64,000 nt of DNA, from assembly GCA_026413225.1 (NCBI GenBank), contig CM048572.1, forward strand, positions 3,100,001 to 3,164,000, in the 5' to 3' direction. Of the stretch, positions 46,469 through 57,960 are shown piece by piece (the first letter of the stretch is position 1; every line of letters begins with the position of its first letter). A model generated the notes under the pieces. The model was not told the origin of the DNA and did not search any database. It was given only the letters and a program-made list of their open reading frames with translations. The stretch comes from Otis tarda. Lineage: Eukaryota > Chordata > Aves > Otidiformes > Otididae. A program made the translations under genes and the position numbers.

Positions 46469-49400
46469 GTTTATTTCACAGCAGGTTGGGGGATCCCATT
46501 CCATCAGCTTCAGCGTTATGAGTACGGCACTGCCCATCTCAGCCTCGGGAGGTTGCATTTCCAACTCATGCCTCCACCAAGCATTCAGTGTTCTGGACAC
46601 GTGGCCATGCCTCATGCAGGAGTTACTTCTAGAGCTGTTCAGCACAAGCCAAGGATTTGGGAGACCTGGGGTCTACTTCCCACATTCCCTGAGAAAAGGG
46701 ACCTAAGTCAGGGCTCGTTTCCCTGGCAAGGGACTGTAAGGTTTGATGGTGTGCTCCAGCTGGTGGGCCTGTGGTGGTACAAAGCTCTGACGGTGCTGCG
46801 GTGCCTCCAGAAGCTCAGCTGAGAGCATGAGAGCTGTGGGTTGGGCGCTGTGCACCAGCACAGGAAGAGACGCAGGTGCAAACCCCAGGCTTGAAATGCA
46901 GCGGTTGGACTGTGTTTGCTCGTAGTACTTCGAAACACAGGGTGGGCACCGCCGGGAGTGGGATGGACACACGCGAGACCGTCACTGTTGGGTAGCAAAT
47001 AAGCAAAAAAACCTCGTTGTCTTCCTCTGGGGCTCTTCCTAGTGTTTTTTTTTCCTAGCAATTTTGGCTGCCAGCACCAATAGCAATCACGTACCCTGTC
47101 CCAGACGCTGCTGCCGTGGTCCCTGCTGCTGCCAGCTAGGCTCAGCACCGAAGGTGACAGCCCCACCCTCCCTGTCCCACCTCCCCGGCTCTCACCGCAG
47201 GGACGTGCGAACCTCACAGCTTGCTTTGACCCATTTGAGCACAGGTGGTTTTCTCAAAGAGCAGGAGGAGTGATTTCCTCCCGCGGAGCTTGCTGCCCCA
47301 GCTCTCCCTGGCGAAGGACAAAATTGCATTTTGGGGGCCGCGCTCCGCTCCGGGAGCAGCCGGCACATGCGTGGGCACACGCCGCAGTGCTCAGATGAAG
47401 AAAAAAAGGCACCTGCTCAACTCCGGTGCCACTGTGGTGATGCTCTCCCCCCTTTTTGACATTTAACAGAAGCCCCATCTCCTGGGGACACGTGATGGTG
47501 CGAGAGGTTCAGGTTTCACTTCTGAAAAGCAGAGAGTTTGTGCTTCATCGTGACTTTTCTCTGCAAATAAGACCACGACTCAACGGCTCAAAACCAGAAG
47601 GAAAATAAGAAGGAACTCCAATTAAAAATTAAAATCTCTTGGCAGTTTGGCTGGTTCTGTGGTTCAGGAACCTCAGAATTTTTTAGCATTTGGCAATTCT
47701 CTCAAATTACAGGGAATAACTTGCCTTTTTATAGAGTCTTTCATCTGGAGGATCCCAGCCTGCTTCACCAGCTAACCCCAGACACATCGCCAGCTCACCG
47801 CAGCGGCCCGTCTGTCCTGTCCACTTGGAAGAGCGAGGTGAGATGGAGCCGGCAGAGCCCCTCCGCCGAGCTGGCCAGCGCCTCCCAGACAGCCCTCAGT
47901 GAAGTGTGGTGGGATCCTTGCTTTGGGGATCTTCCACTTTTTGCTGTCATAAAAGCTGGAAAACGCAATGCGGACACAGGAGGCAGGGACACTCAGGTGA
48001 CACATGGGGACTTCGCAGTGCGTGTCCCTTTTCCTGCTCCCTGCGCTCCTCAAATAGATGCTTCCAAACCAGCCCATCGCTGTCTTGCCTGGATGAAGAG
48101 GACATCACGTGTTTTCTCGGGCAGGCAGCAGACTTCTAGCAGCAGACTTGGTTTTTAAACAAATCTGTCCCGTGCTTTCGCAGCCACTGAGTTGGAGTGT
48201 GAAAGCCAGGGGACGGTCCGTAGGCTCGGATATGGATGGAGCGTGTTACGGAGCTCATCTTAAACACAAGCTTCATACCATAATGAGCGTGATTTACTGG
48301 ATTTATTTATATAAAACCAGGTCATTAACTAATTAGACTACGGTTTAATTTTAATCTTCACTGGAGTGTGTAACGACAGGAAATTGCCAGAAACACACAA
48401 AATTCATCATTTCGCATAGTTCAATGATTCAGAGCCTGGGTGGCTCCCCCCGTACCAACTTGAGGTCAGTACTTTTGTGACGCATGCTTTCTACCACATC
48501 CAAGGACACGAGAAATCTCTCCAGAAAGTGGGAAGGCGTAGATGCTAACCACTTCACACAAGAAACTGCTTTCAGGTCAGCCACCAAATAACTCTTTAAA
48601 GAAATATCTCAAACTTAGGCAAGGAAGAGCTACCCCGTGCCAAATCCCCGCACTCCACACCGAAGAGCGCTGGACCCTAGTCTGGAGCATTTCAGGCTGC
48701 TGCTGATGCCAATCCATCCACGGTTCTTCATTTTAGCCAGGCTGGTTTGCTCCTGTCTCTTGCAATGGCTGCGGTAGATGCTGGAGCAGGAATCCCATAT
48801 AGAGTACAATAGATCTGCAGTGTATAATTATAATGCAGTATCTGCTTTCATATCATAGGTATTTTTAGATGTGTCAGTTTGAAATGTAGGATTTAGTGCA
48901 CAGAGCCTAATGGATTGTTCTTCCTTTCCCTCTCTTTTAATGTCAACTCTCAATATGCATGAAGCAGACATAAAAGCACTTTTGTGCAGGTGCTGTGAAT
49001 CTCTCAGCACAGATGACAAGGGGAGATGGTTTTCTAGATTCATTGAGCTTCCGAGGAGACAGGATGGGATGATCCAGCCTGAGCTCCCGCATGGCAATAG
49101 CTCAGGTCCCACCCGCAGCCCCCTCCATGCGCCAAGCAGCTCTGTGCGTCCCTGGAAAGGCGCGAAGGGTCTCCCTTCTTGCGGGTGGCTTGTAGGTGTC
49201 ATGCATTTTGTAGCATCCCCCAGAAATGGGTGAAGGAAAAGCTTCCTTGGCCCACAGGGCTCAAGCGGTCAGAGGCTCCGTGGTGGGGTGCAGGGGGGAG
49301 ACGGGGTGGGTATCAGCCCACCCTACAGCCATCGTGGTGGGATGCATGAAAGAGAAGGAGCACGAGGGAGTTGCCAGGGGTGGGCTGCTCCTCCACAGCC

Positions 49401-50009
49401 GGCTGTGTGCATTTTATCCAAGGGAAAAAAGGTTAAAGAAAAAAAAATATTGGAATAAATTATCCTCTAACCATTCCTCACCAAAATGGCTTGCCTATAT
49501 AGCACAGTTCCAGGTATGCCCTATTTCAGTAGGTACTGTTCTCTGAGGTTTTTCTGGCAGACGCACCAGAAATCCCTTGGTTTTGCAACCGATCTTGTAA
49601 CAGCCCAGCTGTCTGAACCACGCAGAGGCCACAGCCTGTGTTCCACGTTCCTGATCTCCTACTGCATCTGGCCAGCCGATGCAGGCATCAGGGAAACCCG
49701 TAGGGGTATCTAAGCACAGACACACGTTCACTCGGCTCACAGAGATGTCCAAAACCCATTAACGTGTCGTGCAGCCTGAGTTAATGCACCTTGCCTTTCA
49801 GCAGAGCTTCCTGGCGCCCAGCAAATGTCACCCCAGAGCAGGTCCATCCTGGGGGTCCTGGCACACCCCTGGGGACCGGCACGCAGAAACCAGTAGACTT
49901 GTCCTAATCTACTCCTAATCACACCAAAGATTAACACCAGGTAGACTCCTCAGTCTCCTACCGTTTTACTATGTTCCTCAGTTCAAACTCAGGTAAGAAT
50001 CAGCCATGG

Positions 50010-50034
50010 TTTTTTTTGGTTTTTTTTTTTTTTT
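50010..50034. repeat. Poly(T) tract
   Basis: T8, GG, T15 in a row. It is low-complexity and not attached to a recognisable retroelement end. Confidence 0.85.
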
Positions 50035-51545
50035 AAACCAACTCAACACCAACACAGCACCAGAGTGACTAAAGGGGCAGGTCTAAGTGGCAATTGCAGT
50101 GCCCAGCACCCTGGCAATTTTTGATTTTGTGAATGATGCTCTGGGATTGCCATAGAGCCATAACTGACATGAAAAAGAAATCCTTCCACGAAATTTCTGC
50201 TTATTTCAGCTGTCACTGCCATATAACAGAAGCTTTCGAAAACCTGCTCCCATGAATTGCTGGTTTCCACAAAGTCCCCCTATTCATGCCTTTCAGCCCA
50301 AGGTAAACAGCTCTGTTCTGATAGTTAACCCCACCCTGTTTGAGGTGGAAGTGAAGCATTTTTTTTTCCCTATATGTGGTATTTACTTAATAGCTGTTAT
50401 CAAGCCATTAAGCTACGAGATCCCCCTTCCACCACCCACACCTGTGCGCTGGACGTGTCACCACCGGTCCCACGGCAGAAGCAGGCACCTGCCCCACAGA
50501 GAGGAGTCACTGAGCAAACAAGTAAAGAACAAGGCAATCAGAGATGAGGTGGAGATGGGGCAGGGCGAAAGTTTGTGTTTTCGTGAAGACAACAAATTAT
50601 GGGAAAACAAATTCATCTGGAGCAAGTTTTGTGTGCACGGGTGGACTGCACCGAGGTGCAGGTGGATCTGGCACTATCTAGCTTTGACCTTGGGAGCACT
50701 TGGGTGAATTTGTGCTCCAGCTCAACAAGAAGCTTATCTGGGAGGTGCTGGAGCTTAGGGGGGTGAAGACAGTCCCATGAGGTCCTCCTGTGCTGTGCTC
50801 CATGGAGGCAGGGACAGAGCCAAGGCCATGGATTTGGCAGGACCAAGCTGATGTTGTTCATCTGCAGTGGGGAACAGAAGATGGATCCCAAACCCTGAAC
50901 CTGGGATCTGGACCCAGCTCTGCATCTCGCCGCTTACAGCCCTACCAGGCTAGTGCTGGGGCTTCAGAGACTCAGAGATGTACCACCAGATGTACCATGG
51001 TATGCGTGATGCCAAGTGCATTCTTCTGGGGAGATAACAATACCAGTTGGTCTATTTTTAATTCAGTTCCTTGACAGAACATTTAGCCGTTCCTCTTAGA
51101 GAAGAATTTTGTAATGGGTTCCTATCATGTCAATTTGGAAAGCGTTCCAGCCTCCCACTACTGAGAAGTGTAAAACTATTGGCAACATATGGCATCCCCG
51201 TGGAGCTATTTAATTGTACAAAGGGCTGCCAAAAGATAAAAAGGGACTCAGAAAAAAAAAAACAACCAAAAAAAAAATCCTACAGCTCTGTTCTTTCCCT
51301 TTCAGCATCTAATAGCAAAACAGCTTGCTAGATTTCCTAAATCCTCTCTCAAACAAAGCTGGGCTGCTTCAGTGGGTAATAAACTGGGGGCTCTCGTGGT
51401 GTGACTGGGAATTTGACTTGAACCCAAGTTCTTGGCAGCTGAATTTTGCTACCCCTTGGTGGTGACTGCTGTCCGGCGTGGAACCCACGTTCCTCCTGGC
51501 CCTGTGGCCCAAGTGCTTGCTGTGGGGCTCAGCCTTGGGGACAAG

Positions 51546-51575
51546 GAGCTTGTAGGAGCTTGTAGGAGCTTGTAG
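51546..51575. repeat. (GAGCTTGTAG)3 tandem repeat
   Basis: Three exact 10-base units. Confidence 0.95.
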
Positions 51576-54500
51576 GATGAGCCATGAGGCGGGCTGGACC
51601 AGACATGGAGCCAGGGGGTGCAGGGAGAGTCCCAGGGCAGCTGGGGCTGGTGTGTTCCTGATAGGTCTACATGTCAAACTAGACCCCAAGAGAAACCTAG
51701 CAAAGGCTGTTTCTCAGAGCCTTTGGTTGTGTCGTTAATTAACAACGCTGTCATACAAACAGGAGGCACATCTCAAGGGTCCCGAGAAGCTGCATCGAAT
51801 GTATGATAGTTTTTATGACAGCTTGAAGGGTTTCCTTCAGAGCAACTAGCTTTGCAGGAGGAAAAACAGCTTCTGAATGTTCAAATGATCTTCAGACACT
51901 GCCTCGTTAGGTGTGGGCATGGCCCCACTGCACCCCCTCCATCCCATGCTGCCCTGGGCTCAGCCCCCTTGGCCCTCACTGTGTGTGTGCTGAACCACTC
52001 CCAGCTCGGGTCTGGGAGATCCAGCTTGGTCCCTTGGCCACCAAGGTGTGACAAGGGGCTCAGACACTGCCCATGCACAGCAGAGCACCAGGGTGACCCC
52101 GGCTTGGGGATCCCTACCCAAGAAAGCCCACCAACAATATCCTTGGGTGCCTCGGACCTTCAGCCACACCAGCACATCCCTGCACCACGCACAGGAACAT
52201 GCACGACATCCCCCCAGGATGAATGCAGAGTGGGGGACGCAGCACCACGCTCTTGCTATTTGCTTTTTAAGTTCACACTCCTCCGCAGAAGAAGCCTCCA
52301 TGCCTTGGGTACTCCATGACGGTGATAGGAAGCTGATGTTTAGGGGATGAGGATGGCAGTCCTGGGTGGGGTGGGGGCCTCACATTCACCATTGATCCCT
52401 GGCCCGGGAAAAGACCTCTCCTGCCCCATGGAAACTTCATGAACGGTGGGAACAAACTACCCTTGTGAAGGACGTGGGGGTTGGAAATGCATGAAAATGT
52501 GGGATTGAAAATCCATGTATTGGGTGAAGAGTTCACAGGCACCATGGATGGTGCTCCCACCTGCACAGCCCCTTGCACGGGGGTGCAGCCCCCTCAATAT
52601 AGATTATCCTTACCCCCAGACTGCTCAAACCTGCCCGTGTGGTGAGCAGGGCTGTACCCCAGCCCCGTGCTAGGAGCTGCATTACAGAGGAATTAAAAAA
52701 TAATTTAAAAAAAAAGAATTTCAAAGAACATAAATCCTTAAACTTCTCATGGAAAAAAAATCAGGAAAGAAACAAGGGAGGGAACAAACACCAAGCCCCG
52801 TTCGGCTTAGTGAGATAATTCAAGAGATTATTAAACGACAGTCATTCTGCTGAAAATGAAAATCCAACTTTAATTAATCCTATAAAAGGGAGCATTGAGG
52901 ATGGCAGGCAACAGGTATGTTTGAAACTCAGGTTGGGAGGGGTGAGGGGCTTGCGGCCAAAACAGATACCCACGGAGAAACAGGCAGCGAGAGATCTTCT
53001 TATACCAGGCACTGGAAGTCTGCGAGAAAATTTGCAGCACCATTGAAATGCCAGTAAAGGGAAGAAAAATACAGGGAAGCTACATTCATCACAAACAGTA
53101 CGAGCTCCACGCAGTCTGGGGTCTGTTTGTGGGAAGAGAGGCCAAAGCTCCACCAGGGTTTTGTAAGGAGTTAATTCAAGAAATAAGGAAAAAAACCACA
53201 CAAGGCAAGGAAGGTGTCAGCCAAGATGTCTTAAGATCCTTCGGAAAGAAGAGGTGGAACAGAAACCAAAAATAGCCGGTCTGCCACTAAAACCACCCCC
53301 TGTGCTGAAAGCCTGGAGAGCCGCAGACTGCACAGCTCTGCGGAGAAGCTCTGGGTTCCACCCTGACTACACAGGTATTGTTGTACTGGGAAGGCTGGAC
53401 GACTGGGGTACTCCTCTTGGATAGGGAAAAAATACATTCAAATGGATTTTCAGAAAATCTTTTGACTGCATTTCTCAAAATTGATTTTGACAAAAAATTT
53501 TCTCATGTTCCAGACTTCAGACACGGGTCAGGATGAGTCCTCCTCCCTGGCCCTGCCAGGAGCATCCCGCTGCTTCTTCTAGGGGGTCTCTCAGACCATC
53601 AGACCACCTCCTCCAGCAGTGCTAGGGGCAGTGCAGCTGAGACCCTTCTCATCCTCCAGTGCACTCCAGGGACTGACTGGCCCTCACTGGAGTGACTGGA
53701 AAACCCTTCGGGGAATCCACACCTCATCCCCACGGAAAATCCCAATAGATCTTTCGCCTGCTTTCTGCTTTTCAGCCAGTACTTCATGCCAATAAGGAAA
53801 GAAATAGCTTGATGGAGATATTTATATCTTCACTGAGATAGAAGATGCCTGAATCCCAGTGACTTTCCTCTAATGACCCCAAGTCACTGAGGTGGTTTTG
53901 AAAACGTTTTCCTGCGGTCCCAGCACAGATGTGAGGTTTGGACTCTGTGGGAGGAAGAAAGCCTGAGTGCATTACTCCACTAAGGGCCGTTGCAGCTCCC
54001 CGCCGGCATGCATTATTTATAGCAGGGCTAGCAGCAAATTAGTATCTGATGAGCTCTCAGATTGAGCCTTTGTGTTGGCTCCGTCCCGCTAATGCAGCCT
54101 ACGGAAAATGCTGCCGCGCAGAAGCGATGTCGCGGGCTCTATCGACAGCACTCACCAAAACTTCCCTGCGCTATTAGGAAGATGATTCTCTGGTGCTGTC
54201 GGCATGAACTGGAGCAAAAGGTGTCACTGTCAATGCCAAGCTAGTCTTTATTAGCGCACATTGGATTCCTTTGGAAAATTTTTTTTTTTTTGCATGGCAA
54301 ATAATTAGATCTGGGAGATCACAGAAAAAAAATCCGTGTCTAGAAATCCTGTTTTTGTTTAATTGGAGGAGTAACAAAGATCCATCTGCAGAATGAATTC
54401 ACTTTCTTTTCTTAAGTTGGGCTGGATCTCATTAGTAAAGGAATTATTTTACTCCGAGGAAAGTCAACAGTTTGAATGAAAACTGGGAATCTTTATTGAC

Positions 54501-54995
54501 CAAATGCATTTTAAAAAGCTATCTCTCTCCTCCTTCCCTTTTGCGTTGGAGCTGACTTGTCGCTTCAAAGATGAAGATTTATGTCGTTACTCTAACAGCA
54601 TCTTGCTTTATGCCACCGGTTGGATTCAGGGTTGGGTAACGCCGTAAATGAGCTCTGCAGCACATACACCGGCAGGAACACGCAGGAGGGGATCCTTCCT
54701 CCGCAGATTTACACCAGTACTGCTGTGGTGGGACTGGGCCCCGAGGCAGAGGGGTTCATCCGTACGGATCCCCCATGTGCAAAATCAATAGCAGGAAAAT
54801 CTCTGGGCACCAGAGTTGTTTGACTCTGGCAAGTAGTGGAGCTTGTTGTTGCTCTCTAGTCATAACATTTCAGTGAAATAATGAACGTCATTAAAAAAAA
54901 AAAAGAAAACACATGAAAATTGCAATGTTCCAACTCTGTCCTGTCCCCTTTTACAGAGGATGCAGGATGCCCTGTTTTGCTGCAGAATATCTCAG

Positions 54996-55305
54996 CATAG
55001 AATCATAGAATCATAGAATGGTTAGAGTTGGCAGGGACCTTCAAAGGTCATCTAGTCCAACCCCCCTGCAAGAAGCAGGGACATCCCTGACTAGATCAGG
55101 TTGCTCAGAGCCTCATCCAGCCTGGCCTTGAACATTTCCAGGGATGGGGCCTCCACCACGTCTCTGGGCAACCTGTTCCAGTGCTCTACAACTCTCATTG
55201 TAAAAAATTTTTTTCTAATATCTAATCTAAACCTACCTCCTTCTAATTTAAACCCATTAAAGCATGGAGCAAGACTCTTGAGGGTCTCTCCTCTAAAACT
55301 AACCC
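54996..55305 (-). mobile_element. CR1 LINE 3' fragment
   Basis: The plus strand begins with three ATAGAATC units and then carries GGCAGGGACCTTCAAAGGTC, ATCTAGTCCAACCCCCCTGC, GGTTGCTCAGAGCC and CTCTGGGCAACCTGTTCC. This is the reverse complement of avian CR1. The distal part (about 55,250-55,305) is diverged and the right end is uncertain. Confidence 0.95.
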
Positions 55306-55941
55306 ACCTTAAAACTGCTTTTTTTTTGTTGGTTTTGGTCATTTAAAAACCACTCAGAGACACTGCACTTGCAGACACGTGAGAAGTCTCCAAGTAGAAG
55401 AAATGCAGATGAGAAACCTCAGCTTTGTACAGAGGAGTCTTTTTTTAATCAGCTCTGAATTGCAGTATCAGTAACACGAGCTCTTTTAAACATTAACCAA
55501 ACCGCAGGAACCATGTGTGCAGGGGAAAGGTTGCTAATTTCTTAGAAAAGTCTCTTGTTTCCTTTTTTATTGTATTTTTGCCCGAAGACTTTTTTGTAGG
55601 TTAAGCAGAACCATGAGGTTGTTCTCATTGTTACAAAACAAGAGCAGGAGAAGATAATCTGACTGCGTTTTCTTTATCTACCCAGTGGTGTCAAAGGTAG
55701 CAACGTTCAGAGGATTCCCAGTGGGAGAGGGAACCGGGTGACCTACAGACACTATGAACAGTGCTTCCTGGAGCTTGGGTTCCCACCTCATGTCCTGGCC
55801 ATGCGTGGTCCTCAGGTGGGACCATGAGCTGACCATGAACCTGGATTGTCCCATCAACATTATGGCAGATGTTCCTGAGGCTGGCCAAGCTGCGAGCTCT
55901 GGCCTGATACAACCCCTGACTCCTCGGCTGGAGCTGCAGCT

Positions 55942-56342
55942 CATAGAATCATAGAATGGTTTGGGTTGCAAGGGACCTTCTAAGGTCATCTAGTCCAACC
56001 TCCCTGCAAGGAGCAGGAACATCCCTGACTAGATCAGGTTGCTCAGAGCCTCATCCAGCCTGGCCTTGAACGTTTCCAGGGATGGGGCTTCCACCACCTC
56101 TCTGGGCAACCTGGGCCACTGTTCTACAACTCTCATTGTAAAATTTTTTTTTCCTAATATCTAATCAGAATCTACCCCCCTCTATTTTAAAACCATTACC
56201 TCTCATCCTATCACAGCAGGCCCTACTGAACAGCCTCTCCCCATCTTTCCTGCAGCCCCCTTTAGGCACTGGAAGGCCGCTCTAAGGTCTCCCTGCAGCC
56301 TCCTCTTCTCCAGGCTGAACAGCCCCAGCTCTCTCAACCTGC
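55942..56342 (-). mobile_element. CR1 LINE 3' fragment
   Basis: The plus strand begins CATAGAATCATAGAATGG and runs through all the CR1 reverse-complement landmarks to CTCCAGGCTGAACAGCCC and AGCTCTCTCAACCT. It is in the same orientation as the copy 640 bases to its left. It ends next to the older plus-strand LINE that follows. Confidence 0.95.
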
Positions 56343-56389
56343 CCCCAGTCTCATCCCGCTCCGGGAGGTGGGGGGTCTGCAGGGAAAGC

Positions 56390-57960
56390 TGGTTTAGTAA
56401 ACCAGCGAGGACACTAGGAAAGAGCTGGATGTAGAGAAGAACTGGGATGGGGTGATCACAGATTGGTTCAACTTAAACAGAAAGATGAACTAAACTCGAT
56501 CTTTATTTGGGAAGGGCAGACCTTGAGAAACGGAGGAGACCTGGGGAAATCAAAAGTGCAAAACTGATCTGGAAGGCACATTTCAGGCAAAGGGAGTAAA
56601 TGCAGCTGGTCTTCTGGAAGAGAGATCGCAAGAAAGAGAGCTTGAAAGGGACGGAAGAAGAAATTGATCAACAAACTCCCACAGAGGGCAGAAAATGCAA
56701 GACTAAAATGCGGCTTGCCGAGTTACAGCTTGCAAATATTGTTTTTTAAAGAAAAAGTAAAAAATTTCGGATCACACAGACAAAAAGAAGCAAGATGGAT
56801 GAAATAAATAAATAAATGTAGTTACAGCAAAAATTCTAAACGAGTACTTTGCTTCAGTTTTCAATAAAGATGCTGCTTCAGGACACAAGGGCACAGGCTG
56901 ATAGCTAATGGGCATAAGATTTATAAAAATGGAAATTTCGGTATCCAAGGTGAAAGCAAAACTGAAAGAGCTTTAATGCACTGAAGCCAGGGGGGACAAA
57001 TAATCCAGCCCAGACTCCTAAAAGAACTGGCACATGAATCACGAGTCCACTCTTAAGGATTTTTAATACATGAATTGAGCAGGAGAAAATGGCAAGCCTA
57101 GTTCTCCTGTTTAAAAAAAGAAAGAAAGGACCCAGGCATCTAGAGACATCGACAGCATGCAAAGCTTAGAATAAATTTGTGAGGAAAGAATAATTAAAGA
57201 CCTGAAGGTAAATGGAAAATCGGATCAAATATAACAAATAAAACACTCCGATGATCCTGACGTGGGAAGTCACAGACACAGAACGAAATGTAGTAGTACA
57301 AAGTGCAGAGCTGTGCACGCTGGGACTAGTAACACAAATTTCTGCTCGAAGCTTGGGCCTCATCACTTGGAAATGGCAGAACAGGAGAGAAAGTTGTTTC
57401 CACTCGTGTGTCACAGGGGAACGGTGAGCTGCCAGCGTGGTGCAGCTCTGAAAAAGGCAGATGTGCTTATTGCAGGCACGGCTTTCCCACTAGGAATGGG
57501 TGAACACGAGTGTCCCCGCCCGGGCACAGCCGCGTCCAGGACCGCTGCGCATCTCTCGCCACCCCTGTTGAAGGACAGAGCATGGGAAGCTGCAGAAGGG
57601 GCCGTATGGGCTAAGAGCTCGTCTGCCTGGGGAGGGGAAGGGCTTGGCTGGGGGAACAGGAAAAAACGATGGCTGAGGGAGACACGACTGCCATGAGGGA
57701 AGGGGGAACAGACAGAGAGGAGGCAGAAAGCTATTTAAGGTGAAGGACTATCTTGGAACAAGAATAAATGCAGCATGCTGGCCATGAAAGCATTTAGGAA
57801 GTTATAAGAAGATTTTTAATGGAAGAGTTGTAATGATCTGGAACAGTGTCCTGAAGATGAGGGGAAGGAGGATATTAAGCCTAGGCCTAAAGGAGGGATG
57901 GACACGCTCTTGGTGGGCTATACGGTGTGGATGCTGGAGGGCTTTTCTCATCCTCCAGTC
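56390..57960 (+). mobile_element. Ancient CR1-type LINE carcass, ORF2 part
   Basis: Plus-strand translation near 56,830-56,885 reads KILNEYFASVFNKDAASG, matching the conserved LNxYFASVF block between the endonuclease and reverse transcriptase of CR1-type LINEs. Further on, a weak match to the RVLKELA region lies at about 57,015-57,050, and LLFKKRKK at about 57,095-57,125 matches the IFKKGKK block. Then come CAGAGCTGTGCACGCTGGGA (57,305-57,324), CTCTGAAAAAGGCAGATGTG near 57,447, and the GATCTGGAACAGTGTCCT stretch near 57,836, in the order expected of CR1 ORF2 and 3' end. Many stops and frameshifts are present, so it is a non-functional fossil much older than the neighbouring CR1s. Confidence 0.8.

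Larger units (their letters stand above)
46469..54995. other. Upstream flank, no gene found
   Basis: About 8.5 kb without a supportable exon. It includes an AT-rich block at about 48,240-48,430, a poly(T) tract at 50,010-50,034 and a small tandem repeat at 51,546-51,575. Open frames are short and unremarkable. Confidence 0.4.
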
